Shown here: piece after piece, positions 22,366-36,479 of the stretch | How the letters are laid out: each line of letters begins with the position of its first letter | Numbering within the stretch: the first letter of the stretch is position 1 | Assembly (NCBI RefSeq): GCF_051020975.1 | Contig: NW_027478158.1 | Location: 11,160,001 to 11,224,000 of the forward strand | Direction of reading: 5' to 3' | Source: Osmia lignaria lignaria | Lineage: Eukaryota > Arthropoda > Insecta > Hymenoptera > Megachilidae | DNA: 64,000 nucleotides | Translations under genes and position numbers: made by a program | The notes under the pieces: generated by a model | The model's database searches: none | What the model was told of the DNA's origin: nothing | What the model saw: only the letters and a program-made list of their open reading frames with translations

Positions 22366-25300
22366 TCTCAAAGAAAGGGGTCACGGTGTTTCTGTATCTC
22401 TATTATGTTGGTGCGGGTTCGGAACTTTTAAATATCTTGATATATCTCGAGAACTACGCATCTGATCAAAAAATATCATAGAACATAAAAAGTAGGAAAC
22501 TTAATTCTCTACAAAAAAGGTCTCTTAACATTTTGCCATAGCTCGCTTCGTTTCCGGGATATTTGCAGATTTATCTCAAGGGAAGGGGCCTGACGGACAT
22601 ATTTCGAGATATTTCTTCTTCTTGTTGTTCTTCTTCTGCACAGCTAAGCTGGAAGTGGCATTTGCGGCTCGCACTAGTGCAGAGTTATCTCAAAGAAAGG
22701 GGCCACGGTGTTTCTGTATCTCTATTATGTTGGTGCGGCTTCGGAACTTTTAAATATCTCGATATATCTCGAAAACTACGCTTCTGATCAAAAAATATCA
22801 TAGAACATAAATTGTAGGAAACATAATTCTCTACAAAAAAGGTCTCTTAACATTTTGCCATAGCTCGCTTCGTTTCCGAGATATTTGCAGATATATCTCA
22901 AGGGAAGGGGCCTGACGGACATATTTCGAGATATTTCTTCTTCTTGTTGTTCTTCTTCTGCACAGCTAAGCTGGAAGTGGCATTTGCGGCTCGCACTAGT
23001 GCAGAGTTATCTCAAAGAAAGGGGCCACGGTGTTTCTGTATCCCTATTATGTTGGTGCGGCTTCGGAACTTTTAAATATCTCGATACATCTCGAAAACGA
23101 CGCTTCTGATCAAAAAATATCATAGAACCTAAATTGTAGGAAACATAATTCTCTATAAAAAACGTCTCTTAACATTTTGCCATAGCTCGCTTCGTTTCCG
23201 AGATATTTGCAGATATATCTCAAGGGAAGGGGCCTGACGGACATATTTCGAGATATTTCTTCTTCTTGTTGTTCTTCTTCTGCACAGCTAAGCTGGAAGT
23301 GGCATTTGCGGCTCGCACTAGTGCAGAGTTATCTCAAAGAAAGGGGCCACGGTGTTTCTGTATCTCTATTATGTTGGTGCGGCTTCGGAACTTTTAAATA
23401 TCTCGATACATCTCGAAAACCACGCTTCTGATCAAAAAATATCATAGAACATAAATTGTAGGAAACATAATTCTCTATAAAAAACGTCTCTTAACATTTT
23501 GCCATAGCTCGCTTCGTTTTCGAGATATTTCCAGATTCAGCTCAAAGGAACTGGCCTGACGGACATATTTCGAGATATTTCTTCTTCTTGTTGTTCTTCC
23601 TCTGCACAGCTAAGCTGGAAGTGGCATTTGCAGCTCGCAATAGTGCAGAGTTATCTCAAAGAAAGGGGCCACGGTGTTTCTGTATCTCTATTATGTTGGT
23701 GCGGGTTCGGAACTTTTAAATATCTTGATATATCTCGAGAACTACGCATCTGATCAAAACATATCATAGAACATAAAAAGTAGGAAACTTAATTCTCTAC
23801 AAAAAAGGTCTCTTAACATTTTGCCATAGCTCGCTTCGTTTCCGAGATATTTGCAGGTTTATCTCAAGGGAAGGGGCCTGACGGACATATTTCGAGATAT
23901 TTCTTCTTCTTGTTGTTCGTCTTCTGCACAGCTAAGCTGGAAGTGGCATTTGCGGCTCGCACTAGTGCAGAGTTATCTCAAAGAAAGGGGCCACGGTGTT
24001 TCTGTATCCCTATTATGTTGGTGCGGCTTCGGAACTTTTAAATATCTTGATATATCTCGAGAACTACGCATCTGATCAAAAAATATCATAGAAAATAAAA
24101 AGTAGGAAACTTAATTCTCTACAAAAAAGGTCTCTTAACATTTTGCCATAGCTCGCTTCATTTCCGAGATATGTGCAGATTTATCTCAAGGGAAGGGGCC
24201 TGACGGACATATTTCGAGATATTTCTTCTTCTTGTTGTTCTTCTTCTGCACAGCTACGCTGGAAGTGGCATTTGCAGCTCGCAATAGTGCAGAGTTATCT
24301 CAAAGAAAGGGGCCACGGTGTTTCTGTATCTCTATTATGTTGGTGCGGCTTCGGAACTTTTAAATATCTTGATATATCTCGAGAACTACGCTTCTGATCA
24401 AAAAATATCATAGAACATAAATTGTAGGAAACATAATTCTCTACAAAAAAGGTCTCTTAACATTTTGCCATAGCTCGCTTCGTTTCCGAGATATTTGCAG
24501 ATATATCTCAAGGGAAGGGGCCTGACGGACATATTTCGAGATATTTCTTCTTCTTGTTGTTCTTCTTCTGCACAGCTAAGCTGGAAGTGGCATTTGCGGC
24601 TCGCACTAGTGCAGAGTTATCTCAAAGAAAGGGGCCACGGTGTTTCTGTATCTCTATTATGTTGGTGCGGCTTCGGAACTTTTAAATATCTCGATATATC
24701 TCGAAAACTACGCTTCTGATCAAAAAATATCATAGAACATAAATTGTAGGAAACATAATTCTCTACAAAAAAGGTCTCTTAACATTTTGCCATAGCTCGC
24801 TTCGTTTCCGAGATATTTGCAGATGTATCTCAAGGGAAGGGGCCTGACGGACATATTTCGAGATATTTCTTCTTCTTGTTGTTCTTCTTCTGCACAGCTA
24901 AGCTGGAAGTGGCATTTACAGCTCGCAATAGTGCGGAGTTATCTCAAAGAAAGGGGCCACGGTGTTTCTGTATCTCTATTATGTTGGTGCGGCTTCGGAA
25001 CTTTTAAATATCTTGATATATCTCGAGAACTACGCATCTGATCAAAAAATATCATAGAACATAAAAAGTAGGAAACTTAATTCTCTATAAAAATGGTCTC
25101 TTAACATTTTGCCATAGCTCGCTTCGTTTCCGAGATATTTGCAGATTTATCTCAAGGGAAGGGGCCTGACGGACATATTTCGAGATATTTCTTCTTCTTG
25201 TTGTTCTTCTTCTGCACAGCTAAGCTGGAAGTGGCATTTGCGGCTCGCACTAGTGCAGAGTTATCTCAACGAAAGGGGCCACGGTGTTTCTGTATCTCTA

Positions 25301-25585
25301 TTATGTTGGTGCGGCTTCGGAACTTTTAAATATCTTGATATATCTCGAGAACTACGCATCTGATCAAAAAATATCATAGAACATAAAAAGTAGGAAACTC
25401 AATTCTCTACAAAAAAGGTCTCTTAACATTTTGCCATAGCTCGCTTCGTTTCCGAGATATTTGCAGATTTATCTCAAGGGAAGGGGCCTGACGGACATAT
25501 TTCGAGATATTTCTTCTTCTTGTTGTTCTTCTTCTGCACAGCTAAGCTGGAAGTGGCATTTGCGGCTCGCACTAGTGCAGAGTTA
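22366..25585 (+). repeat. 10-unit block, copy 1 (3,220 bp)
   Basis: Private markers in order: GGGGTCACGG, TTTCCGGGATATTTG, CGAAAACGACGC, CGAAAACCACGC, CGTTTTCGAGATATTTCC, TGATCAAAACATATC, GTTCGTCTTCTG, GAAAATAAAAAG, CGCTTCATTTCC with ATATGTGCAG, GCTACGCTGG, GCAGATGTATC, GTGCGGAGTT, ATAAAAATGGTC, CTCAACGAAAGG and AAACTCAATTC. The set recurs 3,220 bp downstream without a difference that I could see in the block interior. Confidence 0.88.
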
Positions 25586-28500
25586 TCTCAAAGAAAGGGG
25601 TCACGGTGTTTCTGTATCTCTATTATGTTGGTGCGGGTTCGGAACTTTTAAATATCTTGATATATCTCGAGAACTACGCATCTGATCAAAAAATATCATA
25701 GAACATAAAAAGTAGGAAACTTAATTCTCTACAAAAAAGGTCTCTTAACATTTTGCCATAGCTCGCTTCGTTTCCGGGATATTTGCAGATTTATCTCAAG
25801 GGAAGGGGCCTGACGGACATATTTCGAGATATTTCTTCTTCTTGTTGTTCTTCTTCTGCACAGCTAAGCTGGAAGTGGCATTTGCGGCTCGCACTAGTGC
25901 AGAGTTATCTCAAAGAAAGGGGCCACGGTGTTTCTGTATCTCTATTATGTTGGTGCGGCTTCGGAACTTTTAAATATCTCGATATATCTCGAAAACTACG
26001 CTTCTGATCAAAAAATATCATAGAACATAAATTGTAGGAAACATAATTCTCTACAAAAAAGGTCTCTTAACATTTTGCCATAGCTCGCTTCGTTTCCGAG
26101 ATATTTGCAGATATATCTCAAGGGAAGGGGCCTGACGGACATATTTCGAGATATTTCTTCTTCTTGTTGTTCTTCTTCTGCACAGCTAAGCTGGAAGTGG
26201 CATTTGCGGCTCGCACTAGTGCAGAGTTATCTCAAAGAAAGGGGCCACGGTGTTTCTGTATCCCTATTATGTTGGTGCGGCTTCGGAACTTTTAAATATC
26301 TCGATACATCTCGAAAACGACGCTTCTGATCAAAAAATATCATAGAACCTAAATTGTAGGAAACATAATTCTCTATAAAAAACGTCTCTTAACATTTTGC
26401 CATAGCTCGCTTCGTTTCCGAGATATTTGCAGATATATCTCAAGGGAAGGGGCCTGACGGACATATTTCGAGATATTTCTTCTTCTTGTTGTTCTTCTTC
26501 TGCACAGCTAAGCTGGAAGTGGCATTTGCGGCTCGCACTAGTGCAGAGTTATCTCAAAGAAAGGGGCCACGGTGTTTCTGTATCTCTATTATGTTGGTGC
26601 GGCTTCGGAACTTTTAAATATCTCGATACATCTCGAAAACCACGCTTCTGATCAAAAAATATCATAGAACATAAATTGTAGGAAACATAATTCTCTATAA
26701 AAAACGTCTCTTAACATTTTGCCATAGCTCGCTTCGTTTTCGAGATATTTCCAGATTCAGCTCAAAGGAACTGGCCTGACGGACATATTTCGAGATATTT
26801 CTTCTTCTTGTTGTTCTTCCTCTGCACAGCTAAGCTGGAAGTGGCATTTGCAGCTCGCAATAGTGCAGAGTTATCTCAAAGAAAGGGGCCACGGTGTTTC
26901 TGTATCTCTATTATGTTGGTGCGGGTTCGGAACTTTTAAATATCTTGATATATCTCGAGAACTACGCATCTGATCAAAACATATCATAGAACATAAAAAG
27001 TAGGAAACTTAATTCTCTACAAAAAAGGTCTCTTAACATTTTGCCATAGCTCGCTTCGTTTCCGAGATATTTGCAGGTTTATCTCAAGGGAAGGGGCCTG
27101 ACGGACATATTTCGAGATATTTCTTCTTCTTGTTGTTCGTCTTCTGCACAGCTAAGCTGGAAGTGGCATTTGCGGCTCGCACTAGTGCAGAGTTATCTCA
27201 AAGAAAGGGGCCACGGTGTTTCTGTATCCCTATTATGTTGGTGCGGCTTCGGAACTTTTAAATATCTTGATATATCTCGAGAACTACGCATCTGATCAAA
27301 AAATATCATAGAAAATAAAAAGTAGGAAACTTAATTCTCTACAAAAAAGGTCTCTTAACATTTTGCCATAGCTCGCTTCATTTCCGAGATATGTGCAGAT
27401 TTATCTCAAGGGAAGGGGCCTGACGGACATATTTCGAGATATTTCTTCTTCTTGTTGTTCTTCTTCTGCACAGCTACGCTGGAAGTGGCATTTGCAGCTC
27501 GCAATAGTGCAGAGTTATCTCAAAGAAAGGGGCCACGGTGTTTCTGTATCTCTATTATGTTGGTGCGGCTTCGGAACTTTTAAATATCTTGATATATCTC
27601 GAGAACTACGCTTCTGATCAAAAAATATCATAGAACATAAATTGTAGGAAACATAATTCTCTACAAAAAAGGTCTCTTAACATTTTGCCATAGCTCGCTT
27701 CGTTTCCGAGATATTTGCAGATATATCTCAAGGGAAGGGGCCTGACGGACATATTTCGAGATATTTCTTCTTCTTGTTGTTCTTCTTCTGCACAGCTAAG
27801 CTGGAAGTGGCATTTGCGGCTCGCACTAGTGCAGAGTTATCTCAAAGAAAGGGGCCACGGTGTTTCTGTATCTCTATTATGTTGGTGCGGCTTCGGAACT
27901 TTTAAATATCTCGATATATCTCGAAAACTACGCTTCTGATCAAAAAATATCATAGAACATAAATTGTAGGAAACATAATTCTCTACAAAAAAGGTCTCTT
28001 AACATTTTGCCATAGCTCGCTTCGTTTCCGAGATATTTGCAGATGTATCTCAAGGGAAGGGGCCTGACGGACATATTTCGAGATATTTCTTCTTCTTGTT
28101 GTTCTTCTTCTGCACAGCTAAGCTGGAAGTGGCATTTACAGCTCGCAATAGTGCGGAGTTATCTCAAAGAAAGGGGCCACGGTGTTTCTGTATCTCTATT
28201 ATGTTGGTGCGGCTTCGGAACTTTTAAATATCTTGATATATCTCGAGAACTACGCATCTGATCAAAAAATATCATAGAACATAAAAAGTAGGAAACTTAA
28301 TTCTCTATAAAAATGGTCTCTTAACATTTTGCCATAGCTCGCTTCGTTTCCGAGATATTTGCAGATTTATCTCAAGGGAAGGGGCCTGACGGACATATTT
28401 CGAGATATTTCTTCTTCTTGTTGTTCTTCTTCTGCACAGCTAAGCTGGAAGTGGCATTTGCGGCTCGCACTAGTGCAGAGTTATCTCAACGAAAGGGGCC

Positions 28501-28805
28501 ACGGTGTTTCTGTATCTCTATTATGTTGGTGCGGCTTCGGAACTTTTAAATATCTTGATATATCTCGAGAACTACGCATCTGATCAAAAAATATCATAGA
28601 ACATAAAAAGTAGGAAACTCAATTCTCTACAAAAAAGGTCTCTTAACATTTTGCCATAGCTCGCTTCGTTTCCGAGATATTTGCAGATATATCTCAAGGG
28701 AAGGGGCCTGACGGACATATTTCGAGATATTTCTTCTTCTTGTTGTTCTTCTTCTGCACAGCTAAGCTGGAAGTGGCAATTGCGGCTCGCACTAGTGCAG
28801 AGTTA
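25586..28805 (+). repeat. 10-unit block, copy 2 (3,220 bp)
   Basis: Repeats the marker series of copy 1 in the same order, from TTTCCGGGATATTTG near 25770 to AAACTCAATTC near 28615. The start is set by the shared GGGGTCACGG at 25597-25606. The unit that follows the last marker (near 28657) has GCAGATATATC and GTGGCAATTGCGG, where the junction unit of copy 1 has GCAGATTTATC and GTGGCATTTGCGG, two mismatches next to an otherwise perfect block. Confidence 0.86.
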
Positions 28806-31800
28806 TCTCAAAGAAAGGGGCCACGGTGTTTCTGTATCTCTATTATGTTGGTGCGGCTTCGGAACTTTTAAATATCTCGATATATCTCGAAAACTACGCT
28901 TCTGATCAAAAAATATCATAGAACATAAATTGTAGGAAACATAATTCTCTACAAAAAACGTCTCTTAACATTTTGCCATAGCTCGCTTCGTTTCCGAGAT
29001 ATTTGCAGATTCAGCTCAAAGGAACTGGCCTGACGGACATATTTCGAGATATTTCTTCTTCTTGTTGTTCTTCCTCTGCACAGCTAAGCTGGAAGTGGCA
29101 TTTGCAGCTCGCAATAGTGCAGAGTTATCTCAAAGAAAGGGGCCACGGTGTTTCTGTATCTCTATTATGTTGGTGCGGCTTCGGAACTTTTAAATATCTT
29201 GATATATCTCGAGAACTACGCATCTGATCAAAAAATATCATAGAACATAAAAAGTAGGAAACTTAATTCTCTACAAAAAAGGTCTCTTAACATTTTGCCA
29301 TAGCTCGCTTCGTTTCCGAGATATTTGCAGATATATCTCAAGGGTAGGGGCCTGACGGACATATTTCGAGATATTTCTTCTTCTTGTTGTTCTTCTTCTG
29401 CACAGCTAAGCTGGAAGTGGCATTTGCGGCTCGCACTACTGCAGAGTTATCTCAAAGAAAGGGGCCACGGTGTTTCTGTATCTCTATTATGTTGGTGCGG
29501 CTTCGGAACTTTTAAATATCTTGATATATCTCGAGAACTACGCTTCTGATCAAAAAATATCATAGAACATAAATTGTAGGAAACATAATTCTCTACAAAA
29601 AACGTCTCTTAACATTTTGCCATAGCTCGCTTCGTTTCCGAGATATTTGCAGATTCAGCTCAAAGGAACTGGCCTGACGGACATATTTCGAGATATTTCT
29701 TCTTCTTGTTGTTCTTCCTCTGCACAGCTAAGCTGGAAGTGGCATTTGCAGCTCGCAATAGTGCAGAGTTATCTCAAAGAAAGGGGCCACGGTGTTTCTG
29801 TATCTCTATTATGTTGGTGCGGCTTCGGAACTTTTAAATATCTTGATATATCTCGCGAACTACGCATCTGATCAAAAAATATCATACAACATAAAAAGTA
29901 GGAAACTTAATTCTCTACAAAAAAGGTCTCTTAACATTTTGCCATAGCTCGCTTCGTTTCCGAGATATTTGCAGATTTATCTCAAGGGAAGGGGCCTGAC
30001 GGACATATTTCGAGATATTTCTTATTCTTGTTGTTCTTCTTCTGCACAGCTAAGCTGGAAGTGGCATTTGCGGCTCGCACTAGTGCAGAGTTATCTCAAA
30101 GAAAGGGGCCACGGTGTTTCTGTATCTCTATCATGTTGGTGCGGCTTCGGAACTTTTAAATATCTCGATATATTTCGAAAACTACGCTTCTGATCAAAAA
30201 ATATCATAGAACATAAATTGTAGGAAACATAATTCTCTACAAAAAAGGTCTCTTAACATTTTGCCATAGCTCGCTTCGTTTCCGAGATATTTGCAGATTC
30301 AGCTCAAAGGAACTGGCCTGCCGGACATATTTCGAGATATTTCTTCTTCTTGTTGTTCTTCTTCTGCACAGCTAAGCTGGAAGTGGCATTTGCGGCTCGC
30401 ACTAGTGCAGAGTTATCTCAAAGAAAGGGGCCACGGTGTTTCTGTATCTCTATTATGTTGGTGCGGCTTCGGAACTTTTAAATATCTCGATATATCTCGA
30501 AAACTACGCTTCTGATCAAAAAATATCATAGAACATAAATTGTAGGAAACATAATTCTCTACAAAAAATGTCTCTAAACATTTTGCCATAGCTCGCTTCG
30601 TTTCCGAGATATTTGCAGATTCAGCTCAAAGGAACTGGCCTGACGGACATATTTCGAGATATTTCTTCTTCTTGTTGTTCTTCCTCTGCACAGCTAAGCT
30701 GGAAGTGGCATTTGCAGCTCGCACTAGTGCAGAGTTATCTCAAAGAAAGGGGCCACGGTGTTTCTGTATCTCTATTATGTTGGTGCGGCTTCGGAACTTT
30801 TAAATATCTCGATATATCTCGAAAACTACGCTTCTGATCAAAAAATATCATAGAACATAAATTGTAGGAAACATAATTCTCTACAAAAAACGTCTCCTAA
30901 CATTTTGCCATAGCTCGCTTCGTTTCCGAGATATTTGCAGATTCAGCTCAAAGGAACTGGCCTGACGGACATATTTCGAGATATTTCTTCTTCTTCTTGT
31001 TCTTCCTCTGCACAGCTAAGCTGGAAGTGGCATTTGCAGCTCGCAATAGTGCAGAGTTATCTCAAAGAAAGGGGCCACGGTATTTCTGTATCTCTATTAT
31101 GTTGGTGCGGCTTCGGAACTTTTAAATATCTTGATATATCTCGAGAACTACGCATCTGATCAAAAAATATCATCGAACGTAAAAAGTCGGAAACTTAATT
31201 CTCTACAAAAAAGGTCTCTTAACATTTTGCCATAGCTCGCTTCGTTTCCGAGATATTTGCAGATTTATCTCAAGGGAAGGGGCCTGACGGACATATTTCG
31301 AGATATTTTTTCTTCGTGTTGTTCTTCTTCTGCACAGCTAAGCTGGAAGGGGCATTTGCGGCTCGCACTAGTGCAGAGTTATCTCAACGAAAGGGGCCAC
31401 GGTGTTTCTGTATCTCTATTATGTTGGTGCGGCTTCGGAACTTTTAAATATCTCGATATATCTCGAAAACTACGCTTCTGATCAAAAAATATCATAGAAC
31501 CTAAATTGTAGGAAACATAATTCTCTACAAAAAAGGTCTCTTAACATTTTGCCATAGCTCGCTTCGTTTCCGAGATATTTGCAGATATATCTCAAGGGAA
31601 GGGGCCTGACGGACATATTTCGAGATATTTCTTCTTCTTGTTGTTCTTTTTCTGCACAGCTAATCTGGAAGTGGCATTTGCAGCTCGCAATAGTGCAGAG
31701 TTATCTCAAAGAAAGGGGCCACGGTGTTTCTGTATCTCTATTATGTTGGTGCGGCTTCGGAACTTTTAAATATCTCGATATATCTCGAAAACTACGCTTC

Positions 31801-34800
31801 TGATCAAAAAATATCATAGAACATAAATTGTAGGAAACATAATTCTCTACAAAAAACGTCTCTTAACATTTTGCCGTAGCTCGCTTCGTTTCCGAGATAT
31901 TTGCAGATTTATCTCAAGGGAAGGGGCCTGACGGACATATTTCGAGATATTTCTTCTTCTTGTTGTTCTTCTTCTGCACAGCTAAGCTGGAAGTGGCATT
32001 TGCGGCTCGCACTAGTGCAGAGTTATCTCAAAGAAAGGGGCCACGGTGTTTCTGTATCCCTATTATGTTGGTGCGGCTTCGGAACTTTTAAATATCTCGA
32101 TATATCTCGAAAACTACGCTTCTGATCAAAAAATATCATAGAACATAAATTGTAGGAAACATAATTCTCTACAAAAAACGTATCTTAACATTTTGCCATA
32201 GCTCGCTTCGTTTCCGAGATATTTGCAGATTCAGCTCAAAGGAACTGGCCTGACGGACATATTTCGAGATATTTCTTCTTCTTGTTGTTCTTCTTCTGCA
32301 CAGCTAAGCTGGAAGTGGCATTTGCAGCTCGCAATAGTGCAGAGTTATCTCAAAGAAAGGGGCCACGGTGTTTCTGTATCTCTATTATGTTGGTGCGGCT
32401 TCGGAACTTTTAAATATCTCGATATATCTCGAAAACTACGCTTCTGATCAAAAAATATCATAGAACGTAAATTGTAGGAAACATAATTCTCTACAAAAAA
32501 GGTCTCTTAACATTTTCCCATAGCTGGCATCGTTTCCGAGATATTTGCAGGTTTATCTCAAGGGAAGGGGCCTGACGGACATATTCCGAGATATTTCCTC
32601 TTCTTGTTGTTCCTCTTCTGCACAGCTAAGCTGGAAGTGGCATTTGCAGCTCGCAATAGTGCAGAGTTATCTCAAAGAAAGAGGCCACGGTGTTTCTGTA
32701 CCTCTATTATGTTGGTGCAGCTTCGGAACTTTTAAATATCTTGATATATCTCGAGAACTACGCATCTGATCAAAAAATATCATAGAACATAAAAAGTAGG
32801 AAACCTAATTTTCTACAAAAAAGGTCTCTTAACATTTTCCCGTAGCTCGCTTCGTTTCCGAGATATTTGCAGATTTATCTCAAGGGAAGGGGCCTGACGG
32901 ACATATTTCGAAATAATTCTTATTCTTGTTGTTCTTCTTCTGCACAGCTAAGCTGGAAGTGGCATTTGCGGCTCGCACTAGTGCAGAGTTATCTCAAAGA
33001 AAGGGGCCACGGTGTTTCTGTATCTCTATTATGTTGGTGCGGCTTCGGAACTTTTAAATATCTTGATATATCTCGAGAACTACGCATCTGATCAAAAAAT
33101 ATCATAGAACATAAATAGTAGGAAACTTAATTCTCTACAAAAAAGGTCTCTCAACATTTTGCCATAGCTCGCTTCGTTTCCGAGATATTTGCAGATTTAT
33201 CTCAAGGGAAGGGGCCTAACGGACATATTTCCAGATATTTCTTCTTCTTGTTGTTCTTCTTCTGCACAGCTAAGCTGGAAGTGGCATTTGCGGCTCGCAC
33301 TAGTGCAGAGTTATCTCAAAGAAAGGGGCCACGGTGTTTCTGTATCTCTATTATGTTGGTGCGGCTTCGGAACATTTAAATATCTTGATATATCTCGAGA
33401 ACTACGCATCTGATCCAAAAATATCATAGAACATAAATAGTAGGAAACTTAATTCTCTACAAAAAAGGTCTCTCAACATTTTGCCATAGCTCGCTTCGTT
33501 TCCGAGATATTTGCAGATTTATCTCAAGGGAAGGGGCCTAACGGACATATTTCCAGATATTTCTTCTTCTTGTTGTTCTTCTTCTGCACAGCTAAGCTGG
33601 AAGTGGCATTTGCGGCTCGCAATAGTGCAGAGTTATCTCAAAGAAAGAGGCCACGGTGTTTCTGTACCTCTATTATGTTGGTGCAGCTTCGGAACTTTTA
33701 AATATCTTGATATATCTCGAGAACTACGCATCTGATGAAAAAATATCATAGAACATAAAAAGTAGGAAACCTAATTTTCTACAAAAAAGGTCTCTTAACA
33801 TTTTGCAATAGCTCGCTTCGTTTCCGAGATATTTGCAGATTTATCTCAAGGGAAGGGTCCTGACGGACATATTTCGAGATATTTCTTCTTCTTGTTGTTC
33901 TTCTTCTGCACAGCTAAACTGGAAGTGGCATTTCCAGCTCGCAATAGTGCAGAGTTATCCCAAAGAAAGGGGCCACGGTGTTTCTGTATCTCTATTATGT
34001 TGGTGCGGCTTCGGAACTTTTAAATATCTTGATATATCTGGAGAACTACGCCTCTGATCGAAAAATATCATAGAACATAAAAAGTTGGAAACTTAATTGT
34101 CTACAAAACAGGTCTCCTAACATTTTGCCATAGCTCGCTTCGTTTCCGAGATATTTGCAGATTTATCTCAAGGGAAGGGGACTGACGGACATATTTCGAG
34201 ATATTTCTTCTTCTTGTTGTTCTTCTTCTGCACAGCTAAGCTGGAAGTGGCATTTGCGGCTCGCTCTAGTGCAGAGTTATCTCAAAGAAAAGGGCCACGG
34301 TGTTTCTGTATCTCTATTATGTTGGTGCGGCTTCGGAACTTTTAAATATCTCGATACATCTCGAAAACTACGCTTCTGATCAAAAAATATCATAGAACCT
34401 AAATTGTAGGAAACATAATTCTCTACAAAAAAGGTCTCTTAACATTTTGCCATAGCTCGCTTCGTTTCCGAGATATTTGCAGATATATCTCAAGGGAAGG
34501 GGCCTGACGGACATATTTCGAGATATTTCTTCTTCTTGTTGTTCTTCTTCTGCACAGCTAAGCTGGAAGTGGCATTTACAGCTCGCAATATGCAGAGTTA
34601 TCTCAAAGAAAGGGGCCACGGTGTTTCTGTATCTCTATTATGTTGGTGCGGCTTCGGAACTTTTAAATATCTTGATATATCTCGAGAACTACGCATCTGA
34701 TCAAATAATATCACAGAACATAAAAAGTAGGAAACTTAATTCTCTACAAATAAGGTCTCTTAACATTTTGCCATAGCTCGCTTCGTTTCCGAGATATTTG

Positions 34801-35561
34801 CAGATTTATCTCAAGGGAAGGGTCCTGACGGACATATTTCGAGATATTTCTTCTTCTTGTTGTTCTTCTTCTGCACAGCTAAACTGGAAGTGGCATTTCC
34901 AGCTCGCAATAGTGCAGAGTTATCTGAAAGAAAGGGGCCACGGTGTTTCTGTATCTCTGTTATGTTGGTGCGGCTTGGGAACTTTTAAATATCTCGATAT
35001 ATCTCGAAAACTACGCTTCTGATCAAAAAATATCATAGAACATAAATTGTAGGAAACATAATTCTCTACAAAAAACGTCTCTTAACATTTTGCCATAGCT
35101 CGCTTCGTTTCCGAGATATTTGCAGATTTATCTCAAGGGAAGGGGCCTGACGGACATATTTCGAGATATTTCTTCTTCTTGTTGTTCTTCTTCTGCACAG
35201 CTAAGCTGGAAGTGGCATTTGCAGGTCGCAATAGTGCAGAGTTATCTCAAAGAAAGGGCCCACGGTGTTTCTGTATCTCTATTATGTTGGTGCGGCTTCG
35301 GAACTTTTAAATATCTCGATATATCTCGAAAACTACGCTTCTGATCAAAAAATATCATAGAACATAAAAAGTAGGAAACTTAATTCTCTACAAAAAAGGT
35401 CTCTTAACATTTTCCCATAGCTTGCTTCGTTTTCGAGATATTTGCAGATTTATCTCAAGGGAAGGGGACTGACGGACATATTTCGAGATATTTCTTCTTC
35501 TTGTTGTTCTTCTTCTGCACAGCTAAGCTGGAAGTGGCATTTCCAGCTCGCAATAGTGCAG
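28806..35561 (+). repeat. Array zone 7: irregular units without a clear higher-order period
   Basis: About 21 units. Divergent-box units are dense here (near 29003, 29647, 30291, 30613, 30935 and 32223), with two alternations of 644 bp. Two neighbouring units near 33189 and 33511 share ATATTTCCAGATATTT. Units near 32545 and 33511 share GTACCTCTATT, GTGCAGCTTC and AACCTAATTTTC (966 bp). The unit at 34453 has a 1-bp deletion and TCAAATAATATCACAG, which recurs in the 26-unit block. Single-unit changes are common, which suggests this zone has been amplified less recently. Confidence 0.65.
34453..34774 (+). repeat. Unit with a 1-bp deletion in the variable core
   Basis: CTCGCAATAGTGC reads CTCGCAATATGC here: one G is missing after 34590. 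The unit is 321 bp and the 74-codon frame shifts. Its tail, TCAAATAATATCACAG with CTACAAATAAGGTC, matches that of the unit near 36062, so the two share ancestry over the right half only. It is the only deletion in the window that is not seen in a second copy. Confidence 0.8.
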
Positions 35562-36479
35562 AGTTATCTCAAAGAATGGGGCCACGGTGTTTCTGTATCT
35601 CTATTATGTTGGTGCGGCTTCGGAACTTTTAAATATCTTGATATATCTCGAGAACTACGCATCTGATCAAAAAATATCATAGAACATAAAAAGTAGGTAA
35701 CTTAATACTCTACAAAAAAGGTCTCCTAACATTTTGCCATAGCTCGCTTCGTTTCCGAGATATTTGCAGATTCAGCTCAAAGGAACTGGCCTGACGGACA
35801 TATTTCGAGATATTTCTTCTTCTTGTTGTTCTTCCTCTGCACAGCTAAGCTGGAAGTGGCATTTGCAGCTCGCAATACTGCAGAGTTATCTCAAAGAAAG
35901 GGGCCACGGTGTTTCTGTATCTCTATCATGTTGGTGCGGCTTCGGAACTTTTAAATATCTTGATATATCTCGAGAACTACGCATCTGATCAAATAATATC
36001 ATAGAACATAAAAAGTAGGAAACTTAATTCTCTACAAGTAAGGTCTCTTAACATTTTGCCATACCTCGCTTCGTTTCCGAGATATTTGCAGATTTATCTC
36101 AAGAGAAGGGGCCTGACGGACATATTTCGAGATATTTCTTCTTCTTGTTGTTCTTCTTCTGCACAGCTAAGCTGGAAGTGGCATTTGCAGCTCGCAATAG
36201 TGCAGAGTTATCTCAAAGAAAGAGGCCACGGTGTTTCTGTATCTCTATTATGTTGGTGCGGCTTCGGAACTTTTAAATATCTTGATATATCTCGAGAACT
36301 ACGCATCTGATCAAATAATATCACAGAACATAAAAAGTAGGAAACTTAATTCTCTACAAATAAGGTCTCTTAACATTTTGCCATAGCTCGCTTCGTTTCC
36401 GAGATATTTGCAGATTTATCTCAAGAGAAGGGGCCTGACGGACATATTTCGAGATATTTCTTCTTCTTGTTGTTCTTCT

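Noticed and set aside
33727..33760. Hammerhead ribozyme core
   Set aside because: CTGATGA occurs in a single unit near 33733 by one substitution (CTGATCA elsewhere), and the rest of the core and its helices are not evident.
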